In this document: positions 43,853 through 52,591 of the stretch, one piece after another
Position numbering within the stretch: the stretch's first letter is position 1
Layout of the letters: each line of letters begins with the position of its first letter
NCBI GenBank assembly: GCA_963677885.1
Contig: OY782500.1
Coordinates: 1,364,001 to 1,428,000 of the forward strand
Direction of reading: 5' to 3'
From: UBA1351 sp963677885
GTDB lineage: Bacteria; Bacillota; Clostridia; Lachnospirales; Vallitaleaceae
DNA length: 64,000 bases
Program-made: the position numbers and the translations under genes
The notes under the pieces: model-generated
What the model saw: the letters and a program-made list of their open reading frames with translations, nothing else
The model's database searches: none
Told to the model about the DNA's origin: nothing

Positions 43853-45516
43853 CTATTTTTTAACATAGAACCAGGCTAATTCACCAAAATCCTCTTGTCT
43901 GTAAAGGCTATAGGTTGTGTCGGTTACTTCGTGTTTCTCCTTGAGGCGGTGGGCAATTTTCATATAGGTTTCATATGATTTTCTAGCCTTTTCCCTGTCG
44001 TAGGACTTCACCTGATAATCTTTTGCTTCCAGCATAGATTCCATATTAAAGGAATCCAGAAACTTACCGGACATAAGTTGGGCTTTATCCTTATGGCTCC
44101 AGTTGCCGGTTTCACATTCCACAGTATAATCTTGCAGGAAGAGGTATCCGTAATCGGCAATAAACTCCAGTGCACTGGCTATAAAGTCATAGGTTTGGTC
44201 ATCCAGTAAATAGTGGAAATTTAGTCTTACCCAACCTGGTTTAAGGGCTTCACAGCCATCCTTAATAATCTGTCGATATTGTTCTGATTTTTCTGGTACA
44301 ATTCCTAGAAGTAGATGACCATAGGGTCCTGCACAGGAGCAGCCGGCACGGGATTGTATACCAAACAAATCATTAAGAAGGGTCGTTACAAAACGTGGGT
44401 GTAAGTAGCCTTCCTTATATTTTACATTAAAGGAAAGAATACCCAGTCGGTTTTCCATATCCTTAGGGCCAATCATCTCAATACGGGGATCTTTGGTCAA
44501 TCGCTGAATAGCCCGGCTAATATAAATAGATTCAATCTCTTCAATTCTCTCGATACCAACTGCTTCCTTAACTTCAAGGGCTGCAGCAGCTCGAAGGGTT
44601 TGAAAAATCCCAGGTGTCCCAGCATCTTCCCTAACTTCAATGTCCTTGATGAAGTCATAATTGTGGGAACTCACATATTCCACCGTTCCACCTCCGGCAC
44701 AGGTTGGCCCCACATTACCGTTATAGATATCTTTTCTAAAAAGGAGTAAACCATTTGAACCGGACCACCAATGAACTTGTGGGGTGATAAATAGGCAGCA
44801 TCATAATAACAGCCGTCCTTTTGTACCATCTCAATATTTACATAAGGTCCTGATGCTGCAAAATCAAAGAAAACCAAGCCACCATACTGATGCATAATTC
44901 TGGTAATATCTTTGATGGGAGACTTCATACCGGTAACGTTGGAAGCAGCTGAGAAAGCACCAATTTTAATACGGTCCTTATATTTAGGGTCTGAAACCTG
45001 TTTTTCCAAATCCTGGGTTGAGAATTTCCCGCCATCTGTAAGGGCAATCTCCACAACCTCAGCATTTCCCTCTTTCCAGATCAATTCATTGGAATGGTGC
45101 TCATAAGGTCCTACAAAAATAATGGGCCTATTTGGGTTATAATATTTTGAGTCTTTATCATATTTGACACGGGTTGCTGGAGCTTCGTAAATACCAATAA
45201 TCTGAGCCAGTCGTTGAATGGCACCAGTTGTACCATTACCGACGCTGAGAACTACATAATCGTCATCGGCTTTCAAGAGTTTTTTTATTCGTTCTTTGGC
45301 ATCGTGATAGAGTTTTGTTGTCTGCATACCCAAAAAGCAGTCTTCTGTATGGGTATTGGCATAGGTTTCCCCTATTTTTTTCATATAATCTTCTACAAAC
45401 TTCAGGGTTCTGCCGGATGCAGTATAATCTGCATAGGTCATCAGGCGATCACCGTAGGGGGTCTTGATACAGGTGTTTCCACCAATGACTTCATTTCTTA
45501 ACCAATCCAAATTCAT
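43853..45516 (-). pseudogene. Frameshifted class V aminotransferase (cysteine-desulfurase-like)
   Basis: Two overlapping frames, 45516-44671 and 44713-43853, together encode one class V aminotransferase of about 553 residues. The first frame carries the PLP Lys in LSPHKFIGGP and then reads nonsense; the second carries the rest, including SRAGCSCAG with a SufS-type catalytic Cys. Restoring one G at plus 44760-44763 (GGTCCGGTTCAA read as GGTCCGGGTTCAA) fuses them through GGPGSNGLL. The start at 45516 has GGAGG 7 nt upstream. A one-base loss may be a real inactivation, a phase-variable or programmed site, or a sequencing error. Both halves are otherwise intact. Confidence 0.85.
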
Positions 45517-45555
45517 GAGAGCTCCTCCAAAACACAATCTAATTTCTTGATTTTA

Positions 45556-45678
45556 GTGGTTAGGGTGTCAAAAGGTTTAGATGAACAAAATCTATAGAAT
45601 ATATGGTGTTTGGATGTATCAACCAAATACCATATATTCTATGGATTTCAGTGAAGCTTCCTTTTGACGCCCTAACCA
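45556..45678. mobile_element. MITE-like 123-bp inverted repeat
   Basis: Arms 45557-45575 and 45660-45678 match over 18 of 19 positions (TGGTTAGGGTGTCAAAAGG and its complement). An inner helix pairs AATCTATAGAATATATGG with its near-perfect complement around an 8-nt loop. TTTTA occurs just outside both ends (45551-45555 and 45679-45683), as a target duplication would. No ORF is inside. It could also be a long RNA hairpin. Confidence 0.5.
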
Positions 45679-45708
45679 TTTTATTATACGATGAAGTGGG
45701 CCCTAAAG

Positions 45709-45747
45709 AAAACCGCCTAATTGTATGACATACAATTAAGCGGTTTT
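45709..45747 (-). terminator. Terminator of the sulfoquinovose operon
   Basis: Arms 45709-45727 and 45729-45747 pair over 19 bp with one mismatch. The minus-strand transcript ends GGCGGTTTTCTTTA. It lies 5 nt after the GH31 stop. Confidence 0.85.
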
Positions 45748-45751
45748 CTTT

Positions 45752-47809
45752 TTATAAGGTATTCTTAAACTCAGCAACAAGTCTATCAAATAATGCTTTA
45801 TAGGTTGAATCCTTGCGGTAAAAAACAGGTATATATCCAACCTGGGCTTGTATCTGATGATGTCCTTTACCATATTCTACACCTGACCATAGGTGAATCC
45901 ATTGGTCTTGTGGAAGATAGACATCTCTACTATTTCCACCTTCCACCATGACAGGTGCCACAAGAAGGTCCCGTCCCAAAAGATATTCATCCTGTAGGCT
46001 ATATGTTTCAGGATCCGTTGGATAATGAAGGACTAATGGTCGCTGCATGGGTAGGCCTGAACCTTCACAGGAGGCCTCCAGATTCACAGCTTTTATATAA
46101 GGTTTTAAAGCCTTTCTAAGCTTGGTCAACTTAGCCATTAACCTTAAGGTATCCTGGTCCTGGTAAAACTGAAAATTCTCCCTGGGCCTGTTGCCTTCAT
46201 GGGTCCGCATGAGCGATGAAAAAGTCCCCATTTCCAGCCACCGCTCAAAAAGCTCTTTAGACCTGATATTACCATGAAGACTGGTATAGCCGCCAATGTC
46301 ACTGTGGTGATAGGGATTACCCACCATGCCTGATGACAAGGCTCCACTGATTACAGTAGCCATGCCATCATGTCTTGACCAATCCACCGACTGATCCCCA
46401 GCCCAAAGGGATACGCAATATTTCTGAGATCCAAAACCTCCGGCCCTCATAAAATACAAAATTTCACCCAAGAGCCCTGCTTCTTCCACTGCCTCATAAT
46501 TACACCTGGCCCATAAGGCCGGCCAGGCATTATGCATTTCCTTTGCGCTGACACCATTATAGAGCTGACAATCCATAGGGAGGTATTCACCAAAATCTGC
46601 CATCCATCCCTTAAGTCCAAAATCTATTAGATTTTTCTTGATGACTTCCTTAAACCACTTAAAGGCAGAAGGATTGGTTAAGTCAACGATACCGCAGTCA
46701 AACTCACCATAATCAAGGTCATAAACCTGACCATTTGCATCAAGGGCCAGGTAATCCTTTTCTTTTGCTTCAAGATATAAACTTCCATCTTTCACAACAT
46801 TAGGGTTAATATAGCCAAGAAACTTTACACCTATCTTTTCATAGTCACCAATTCTTCCAGAAAGTCCTGGATACCTCTCCTGGTCCCAAATCCAGTTCCA
46901 ACGAAGTCTCTGACCAAAGGAAGTCATATTGATACCTTGCCAGTCCTGAACAAAAAGACCTGAAACCTGAACACCGGCATCAAGGGCCTGGTTCAGATAC
47001 CCGTCAACAAGCTGGCTGCCTCCCTGGACACCAAGTATAATTCCATCGTGTACCCAGTCAGGTAAAGGTGGAAGTTTACCGGCAAAGTCGACTAGGGACT
47101 TGACCGTTGCTTCCAGTGACTGGTTCACCTTAAAGATAAGTTTGGGTGGTATACCAAAAAAGCTTAATTCATGAAAATTATCATTCCTAAAATCCGCCAC
47201 TCCATAAAGGGTCGTATCCACATGGCACCAGTAATTTCTGGAAGAAACAAAAGTAGGTTCCGGATAATTGGTATTATAATAGTCTCCACCTGCCTTGTCC
47301 TTCTTATCGGCCCAAAAGGTGGTCAAGGTGGTCTTGTCCCTACCGACACCAGGTTCGGAAGTTAGAATTGGATACATTCTTCCCTTAAGATTGAAATAGG
47401 ACATTTGTTCACCAAGTCCATACACCCTTTCTTCACCATCACTGGTCAGGCGAATCCAAAACCTGTTCATGCTCGCATCTGTTGCTACAAGACTGATAGC
47501 AAGTCCAGTTTTATCACAGGAAGGATTTGCCCCCAATGCCAGTTCCTCTTCCTTAAGGGTCATCATAAGCAATGGTTCCATATCTTTTTGATGTCTAAAA
47601 AAAAGAATTTGATTGTCCTGAATCAAAAAATAAGGAAGGCTTATTCTTTCCAACGTGTAATCCTCTACTCGAAAATTTCCCCGGTACTCATGAAAGGTCT
47701 CCTGGCCTCTGCCTAAGTAGACAGCCGGCGCGCTGGCTTTATGCTCAATTAAGATAAGTTCATCTTCCCATACCCGAAAACCGTCATCAATAACTTCCAG
47801 TCTATACAT
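45752..47809 (-). CDS. yihQ: Sulfoquinovosidase (GH31, YihQ type)
   Basis: A 685-residue GH31 alpha-glycosidase that hydrolyses sulfoquinovosyl glycerides and glycosides to sulfoquinovose. The catalytic and substrate residues of E. coli YihQ are all present at the same numbers: sulfonate-binding Gln288, Arg301 and Trp304 in the QDW...RLRW block, nucleophile Asp405 in GWMADFGEYLP, and acid/base Asp472 in AGDQSVDW. Other GH31 alpha-glucosidases lack this sulfonate set. Restarting at ATG 47809 (AGGAG 5 nt upstream) gives this numbering; an in-frame ATG at 47842 adds 11 residues. It is the last gene of a ten-kilobase operon with transketolase, isomerase and sulfonate oxidation genes. It has no signal peptide, so it acts inside the cell. 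Confidence 0.95.
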   Translation of the reverse strand: MYRLEVIDDGFRVWEDELILIEHKASAPAVYLGRGQETFHEYRGNFRVEDYTLERISLPYFLIQDNQILFFRHQKDMEPLLMMTLKEEELALGANPSCDKTGLAISLVATDASMNRFWIRLTSDGEERVYGLGEQMSYFNLKGRMYPILTSEPGVGRDKTTLTTFWADKKDKAGGDYYNTNYPEPTFVSSRNYWCHVDTTLYGVADFRNDNFHELSFFGIPPKLIFKVNQSLEATVKSLVDFAGKLPPLPDWVHDGIILGVQGGSQLVDGYLNQALDAGVQVSGLFVQDWQGINMTSFGQRLRWNWIWDQERYPGLSGRIGDYEKIGVKFLGYINPNVVKDGSLYLEAKEKDYLALDANGQVYDLDYGEFDCGIVDLTNPSAFKWFKEVIKKNLIDFGLKGWMADFGEYLPMDCQLYNGVSAKEMHNAWPALWARCNYEAVEEAGLLGEILYFMRAGGFGSQKYCVSLWAGDQSVDWSRHDGMATVISGALSSGMVGNPYHHSDIGGYTSLHGNIRSKELFERWLEMGTFSSLMRTHEGNRPRENFQFYQDQDTLRLMAKLTKLRKALKPYIKAVNLEASCEGSGLPMQRPLVLHYPTDPETYSLQDEYLLGRDLLVAPVMVEGGNSRDVYLPQDQWIHLWSGVEYGKGHHQIQAQVGYIPVFYRKDSTYKALFDRLVAEFKNTL

Positions 47810-47875
47810 GCCTTCTCCTTTTGACATACATGATTTTAACACTTGATCACATATAACCCATAATACATCACATAA

Positions 47876-48349
47876 TTATTTAAAATTCTTATCCTCAATA
47901 GCTTTCACCTGGTCAAAAGCATTGCAAAGAAACTCCGCTTTATGTTCGAAAGTTTCTGTAAACCCGGTGTTTAACCACCTGTCCAGCATATCGATAGCCT
48001 GCTCGGGAGCAAGAACCCATCCACCCATGGTCAAGACATTGGCTGAATTGATAATTGAGGACATTCGAGCTGTGTAGGAACCTTCTGAGACCACAGCATA
48101 AACACCTTTAAACTTGTTGGCAATAATGTTCATACCCGCTCCGGTTCCACAGAAGAGAATCCCTTTTTCATATTCTCCACTTGAGATTGCCTCAGCTACT
48201 TTTGGGGCCACCTCATAATAGGCCTTAAACTCATCTTCTGATACCATACCTACGTCTTTTACATCATATCCCATGGACTCAAGCCATGCAAGACATGCAT
48301 CTTTTAAAGGTCTTCCAGATCTATCTGCTCCAACAATAATTTTTTTCAT
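47876..48349 (-). CDS. RpiB-like isomerase, probable 4-deoxy-4-sulfoerythrose isomerase
   Basis: A 157-residue RpiB/LacAB-fold protein. The catalytic Cys is kept (ILFCGTGAGMNI). The ring-opening His of E. coli RpiB (His99, in RQHNDTNVL) is Ile here (SIINSANVL), the GCDHxG His is Arg (GADRSG), and the two phosphate Arg residues near the C-terminus are replaced. Together these argue against ribose 5-phosphate and for an open-chain sulfonated aldose. In the sulfo-transketolase pathway an isomerase turns 4-deoxy-4-sulfoerythrose into its ketose so that transketolase can cut again (established for SqwI-type enzymes). It lies 2 nt after the transketolase C-subunit gene. Confidence 0.8.
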   Translation of the reverse strand: MKKIIVGADRSGRPLKDACLAWLESMGYDVKDVGMVSEDEFKAYYEVAPKVAEAISSGEYEKGILFCGTGAGMNIIANKFKGVYAVVSEGSYTARMSSIINSANVLTMGGWVLAPEQAIDMLDRWLNTGFTETFEHKAEFLCNAFDQVKAIEDKNFK

Positions 48350-48351
48350 TC

Positions 48352-49299
48352 TTAGCTCCTTTTCAAGTCAAATACTGCTTTGGCGGCAGCAACAATATCT
48401 TTAGGCAACATGTGAAATTTCTCCATCAAATAGGGCATTTTACCAACTTCTCCAAAATGGTCTTGAACTCCGACCCGCTTCATAGGAACCGGACAGTTTT
48501 CTACTAATACCTCAGCAACTGCGCTGCCTAATCCGTTGAGAACATTGTGGTTTTCAGCTGTTACAATTGCTCCGGTTTCTTTGGCTGCTTTTATAATTAT
48601 ATCCTGATCAATGGGTTTGACTGTATGAATATTAATGACTCTTGCCCTTAACCCTTCAGCTTCCAGAATTTTTGCAGCTTCCAGAGATTCTTTGACCATT
48701 AAGCCCGATGCTATAATGGTAAGGTCTTGACCATCCTGTAAGGTTTCACCCTTTAACCAGTTAATCTTATAGTCCTGATCAAAGATTGACTCTGCTTTTT
48801 TACGGAACATACGGATATAAACAGGTCCTTCATGATCGACAATATAAGGTAAGGCCTGTCGCATCTGGTTACCGTCAACCGGTTCAAAAATCAACATCCC
48901 TGGCAGACTTCTCATTAGTCCCATATCTTCAAAACTCATATGGGTTCCTCCGTTAAGCTCAGCACTAACCCCAGGATCTGAGCCCATCATTTTAACCGGC
49001 AGTTTGGAGTAAGCCACCGAAATTGTCACCTGGTCAAAACATCTCCTTGTAGCAAAAGGTGTAAAGGTGTGAGTGAAAGGAATCTTGCCACTGGCAGCAA
49101 GTCCCGCTGCAACACCAATCATATTGGCTTCAGCTACACCAACATCCACCGTTCTTTCCGGAAACTTTTCCTTAAAAGGAATCCCTTTAGATGCCCTCAT
49201 TAAGTCAGCATCCAGTAGGACAATACGGTCATCTAATTCTGCCAGTTCCATCAAAGTATCTGTATATATTTCACGAAGTTCCTTCATTTCAAGCGCCAT
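48352..49299 (-). CDS. Transketolase C-terminal subunit (sulfo-transketolase)
   Basis: A 315-residue C-terminal transketolase half, holding the pyrimidine-binding and C-terminal domains. The conserved Glu region DVGVAEANMIGVAAGLA, FTPFATRRCFDQV and HMSFEDMGLMRSLPGM are visible. With the N-terminal half it forms one active enzyme, moving a C2 ketol unit from sulfofructose and then sulfoerythrulose to glyceraldehyde 3-phosphate (SqwGH-type, established chemistry; inferred here from context). The ATG at 49299 lies 1 nt after the N-subunit stop and has GGAGG upstream. A normal pentose-phosphate transketolase would not usually sit in a sulfoquinovosidase operon. Confidence 0.88.
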   Translation of the reverse strand: MALEMKELREIYTDTLMELAELDDRIVLLDADLMRASKGIPFKEKFPERTVDVGVAEANMIGVAAGLAASGKIPFTHTFTPFATRRCFDQVTISVAYSKLPVKMMGSDPGVSAELNGGTHMSFEDMGLMRSLPGMLIFEPVDGNQMRQALPYIVDHEGPVYIRMFRKKAESIFDQDYKINWLKGETLQDGQDLTIIASGLMVKESLEAAKILEAEGLRARVINIHTVKPIDQDIIIKAAKETGAIVTAENHNVLNGLGSAVAEVLVENCPVPMKRVGVQDHFGEVGKMPYLMEKFHMLPKDIVAAAKAVFDLKRS

Positions 49300-49300
49300 C

Positions 49301-50164
49301 TTATCTGTCCTCCATTTCTTTGACTTCTTGGTCCAAATCAGCACAGGCTTTCTTCCACATTTCCTCGCTGACAGGCATATTGTGAGATGTCACCAGACCT
49401 TCAGCAAAATAGGCTCCCTTGCCTTTTATCGTATTCATAATAATCATAGAAGGCTGCCCCTTAGTCTCTTTAGCTGCTTTTATAGCATTCAGAATAGCCC
49501 CAATATCATGTCCGTCAATAACCTGGACATGCCAGTTAAAAGCTGCCCATTTGGCATCCAAGGGGCGAATGGAATTGATTTCATCAGAGGATCCATCAAT
49601 TTGAGCATTGTTGAAGTCAGTAAAGGCAATAAAGTTGTCCAACTTTCTTGTTCCGGCAAGCATAGCCGCTTCCCAAACCTGACCTTCCTGGCTTTCACCG
49701 TCTCCGATAATGGAATATACATAATGGTCTGCCTCATCCATTTTACCTGCAATGGCAAAGCCAACAGCTGCTGAAAATCCCTGACCCAAAGATCCGGCAG
49801 TCATATCGATGCCTGTCGTCAGATTCATATCACAATGGCTGGGTAAATGAGTTCCGGATTGGTTAAGGGTATCCAGCAAGGCTATATCAAAGTATCCTTT
49901 TAAGGCAAGTGCTGCATAAACTGATGGTCCTCCATGACCTTTAGATAGGATAAAACGGTCTCTGTCTTCCATCTTCGGTTGCCTTGGATCCAGTTTCATT
50001 TCATGAAAATAAAGAACGGATAAAACATCACAGATGGACAAACAGCCACCTATATGTCCAACTCCCAGTTTTCCAATACTTTCTATAGTCAATTTCCTTA
50101 ACTCTGTAGCCTTTAATCGTAAGTCATTGACTATTTCCTTTTGATTAACTAACTCTGCGTTCAT
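49301..50164 (-). CDS. Transketolase N-terminal subunit (sulfo-transketolase)
   Basis: A 287-residue N-terminal transketolase half with the thiamine diphosphate domain. Visible landmarks are GVGHIGGCLSICD, SKGHGGPSVYAAL, the GDGESQEGQVWEA motif for Mg-ThDP binding, and IDGHDI. It pairs with the gene directly downstream, separated by 1 nt. The context points to sulfo-sugar cleavage. AGGAG lies 5 nt before the ATG. Specificity cannot be read from this domain alone. Confidence 0.9.
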   Translation of the reverse strand: MNAELVNQKEIVNDLRLKATELRKLTIESIGKLGVGHIGGCLSICDVLSVLYFHEMKLDPRQPKMEDRDRFILSKGHGGPSVYAALALKGYFDIALLDTLNQSGTHLPSHCDMNLTTGIDMTAGSLGQGFSAAVGFAIAGKMDEADHYVYSIIGDGESQEGQVWEAAMLAGTRKLDNFIAFTDFNNAQIDGSSDEINSIRPLDAKWAAFNWHVQVIDGHDIGAILNAIKAAKETKGQPSMIIMNTIKGKGAYFAEGLVTSHNMPVSEEMWKKACADLDQEVKEMEDR

Positions 50165-50184
50165 AAGCTCTCCTTCTCTAGGTA

Positions 50185-50218
50185 CCTACAGGCAGGTCAC
50201 CCTCATACATAGCCTGTA
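50185..50218 (-). other. Intercistronic hairpin between DASS transporter and transketolase genes
   Basis: CTACAGGC (50185-50192) and GCCTGTAG (50211-50218) form a perfect 8-bp inverted repeat in the only gap of note (70 bp) inside the operon. It may tune mRNA ends or expression between the two halves of the operon. Confidence 0.5.
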
Positions 50219-50234
50219 GAATAATATGCAATAA

Positions 50235-51695
50235 TTAGAAACTATATAGTCCTGTCATGTTGCCAACAATAAAGAGCACCCCGGCAACAATCAGGGATGA
50301 AACAATGGTAAGTAGGGTACCAGCCTTGGCCATATCCTGGATGGAAAAGAAGCCCGAAGAATATGGAATAACATTAGTTGGTGTCGAAGTTACCAGAATA
50401 AATGCCAAAGATGCCGTTACGGCTGCAGGCATGGTTATTCCCAGAGGATCAAGTCCTAGCGTTTGGGATAGAGCGATCATAATTGGGATAATAATTGTTC
50501 CGGTAACTGTATTGCTGGAAAAGATTATTTTAAGTAAGGATACAATAATGACAATAGTAAAAATACGTACTAAGGTTGGGATATTGCCGATACCGCCCAG
50601 AAGACCTGTTGATACCCAAAGTGCTGCTCCAGTGTGATAAAGAGCCAGTCCTAAAGAAACACCGGAAACGACTAAGACAATAGATGACCAGGACATATCT
50701 TTTTCAATGTCTTTCCACTTAAACTTGGTCATGCCTGGGAAGAAAAAGAGGCAGCCGGTCAACATAACAGGCATGGAAATCGGTATGCTGATTCCCAACC
50801 AATCACTAATAAGGGGACTGGTCAACCACAAAATAACTGTGGCCAGAAAAAGAACAACCGTTATCTTTTCCTCATGATCCATAGCAGGAAGATCAAGATA
50901 GTTCTGTCTTAACTCTTCCTTGGATTTCTTCAGATGATCCATTTCAGGCTTAAAAAACTTAACCAAGATAAACCATGCAGGCCATATAAGAAGGATGGCA
51001 GCAGGAACACCATAAATCATCCAGTCACCAAAGGTCACATCAATACCTGCCATACTTTTCAGAAAGCTGACTGCAAGAGGATTAGCTCCGCACCCTGCAG
51101 GTGTTCCAATACCACCGATAATCGGCCCCCAGGCAGTGGATATCATCAGTCCCTTTCCAAAATTTGACTCTAAAGGTTTCAATCCTTCCTCATCCAGAAT
51201 TGCTTTTGCCAAAGGCATCAACATGGCGGCAACTGCCATGTCCGTAATCCACATGGACAGGACTACACCGGCTACAAGAAAGCCCAGGATAATATTGGAG
51301 GTCTTATTTCCGGTCTTACTCAAAATGTACATAGAGATTCTTTTACCAAGTCCTGACCTGGTGATAAAAGATGATAGGATTAAGACTCCAATAAAAAAGA
51401 CAATAACATCATTACCAAAGCCATCTCTTACCAATTCCTTAAATCCGTCAATCTTGGCAATGGCCATAATAACGATCCCCAACATACCCGTAATGTGAAA
51501 AGGAACGGCTTCCGTCATCCATAAGATTAAAGCAAATACCAGAACGGCTATTGCCGTCTGCCCTTCCTTAGTCAGGCTGGCTTCCCCAATAAACCTTAAG
51601 TTATCACTTAGCGGTATATTGATGACAACCAACATAACCAAAAATGCAATGGCTATATAGACGATATTCTTAACTTTGCTCGTTGATTTTTCCAT
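50235..51695 (-). CDS. DASS/SLC13-family anion transporter (probable sulfonate transporter)
   Basis: A 486-residue membrane protein of the divalent anion:sodium symporter family. About eleven hydrophobic segments are present, with the conserved VFFIGVLILSSFITRSGLG-like pore region and the later NTVTGTIIIPIMIAL and STPTNVIPYSSGFFS (SNT-type) motifs. DASS carriers move dicarboxylates, sulfate or sulfonates. In this operon, sulfoacetate export or sulfoquinovose import are the plausible jobs; sequence does not choose. The start is ATG 51695 with AGGAG 5 nt upstream; an earlier in-frame start overlaps the SucD gene and is rejected. Confidence 0.85.
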   Translation of the reverse strand: MEKSTSKVKNIVYIAIAFLVMLVVINIPLSDNLRFIGEASLTKEGQTAIAVLVFALILWMTEAVPFHITGMLGIVIMAIAKIDGFKELVRDGFGNDVIVFFIGVLILSSFITRSGLGKRISMYILSKTGNKTSNIILGFLVAGVVLSMWITDMAVAAMLMPLAKAILDEEGLKPLESNFGKGLMISTAWGPIIGGIGTPAGCGANPLAVSFLKSMAGIDVTFGDWMIYGVPAAILLIWPAWFILVKFFKPEMDHLKKSKEELRQNYLDLPAMDHEEKITVVLFLATVILWLTSPLISDWLGISIPISMPVMLTGCLFFFPGMTKFKWKDIEKDMSWSSIVLVVSGVSLGLALYHTGAALWVSTGLLGGIGNIPTLVRIFTIVIIVSLLKIIFSSNTVTGTIIIPIMIALSQTLGLDPLGITMPAAVTASLAFILVTSTPTNVIPYSSGFFSIQDMAKAGTLLTIVSSLIVAGVLFIVGNMTGLYSF

Positions 51696-51705
51696 TTGAT
51701 CTCCT

Positions 51706-52590
51706 CTACTTATCCAAGAGCTTATGTAACAGCTCTCCAACTTTCCTTGGTCTATCGGCAACAAGACCTCCTGCCTTTTCAAGAGCGGCAATTTTGCCCT
51801 CAACAGATCCCTTACCTCCGGATACGATTGCTCCTGCATGACCCATGCGCTTGCCTTTTGGAGCTGTACGGCCACCAAGAAAAGCTACGACAGGTTTGGT
51901 AAAGATACCTGCTTCCATGGCTTCTGCCACTTCTTCCTCCATGGTACCGCCTAATTCTCCGATAATAACAAGTGCCAGCGTTTCGTCATCTGCTTCATAA
52001 GCAGGAAGCATCTCTGCAAACCGGGTCCCTGGAACAGGATCGCCACCGACGCCAATAAGGGTTGATACACCATATCCTGCTTCCACAATCATAGCTGTCA
52101 CTTCATTGGTCAAAGATCCTGACCTTGTCATAACGCCTATATTCCCGGGTTTATAAACCCTTTCAATCCAATAGGGGAAAAATCCCATCATAGCCTGGCC
52201 AGGCGAAATAACTCCTGAAGTGTTGCCACCAACAACCATGGCCCCGGCTTCAAGGGATTTCTGCCTTATTTCAAGTGTTTCATGTAAGGGAATACCATCA
52301 GCTACTGTAACAATCTTTTTGATTCCCCCATCCAAGGCTTCAAAAACTGCATCCTTTGTAAACTTTGGCGGAACAAAGAGCATGGCTGCATCAATTGCGT
52401 GTTTGGCTATAGCATCTCTGACTGAGTTATAGACAGGTATGCCTTCTACTTTCTGCCCGGCTTTGCCTGGTGTAACGCCAGCAACTACCTGGGTTCCCAT
52501 ATCCAACATGTGTTTGGTCCAAAAGCTGCCTTCAGCTCCGGTTATTCCCTGAATCAGGACTTTGGTATCTTTTTGAATAAATATACTCAT
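51706..52590 (-). CDS. Sulfoacetate-CoA ligase alpha subunit (SucD-like)
   Basis: A 294-residue ADP-forming acyl-CoA synthetase alpha subunit. The CoA-binding fold begins KVLIQGITGAEGSFW, the swivelling domain has TRSGSLTNEV, and the phospho-His is in MGHAGAIVSGG. Succinyl-CoA synthetase itself would make sense in a TCA operon, but none is here. With the acylating aldehyde dehydrogenase and sulfoquinovosidase beside it, sulfoacetyl-CoA is the likely substrate, giving ATP (inference by analogy to SqwKL and SauCD-type ligases). The ATG at 52590 follows GGGGAGG and lies 1 nt after the beta gene. Confidence 0.85.
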   Translation of the reverse strand: MSIFIQKDTKVLIQGITGAEGSFWTKHMLDMGTQVVAGVTPGKAGQKVEGIPVYNSVRDAIAKHAIDAAMLFVPPKFTKDAVFEALDGGIKKIVTVADGIPLHETLEIRQKSLEAGAMVVGGNTSGVISPGQAMMGFFPYWIERVYKPGNIGVMTRSGSLTNEVTAMIVEAGYGVSTLIGVGGDPVPGTRFAEMLPAYEADDETLALVIIGELGGTMEEEVAEAMEAGIFTKPVVAFLGGRTAPKGKRMGHAGAIVSGGKGSVEGKIAALEKAGGLVADRPRKVGELLHKLLDK

Positions 52591-52591
52591 C

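Noticed and set aside
44671..45516. Treating the aminotransferase halves as two separate genes
   Set aside because: Their sequences join exactly at one missing base, and neither half is a complete enzyme alone.
51696..51878. N-terminal extension of the DASS transporter into the SucD gene
   Set aside because: The extra 61 residues read the SucD gene in another frame; AGGAG and a typical membrane N-terminus mark 51695.
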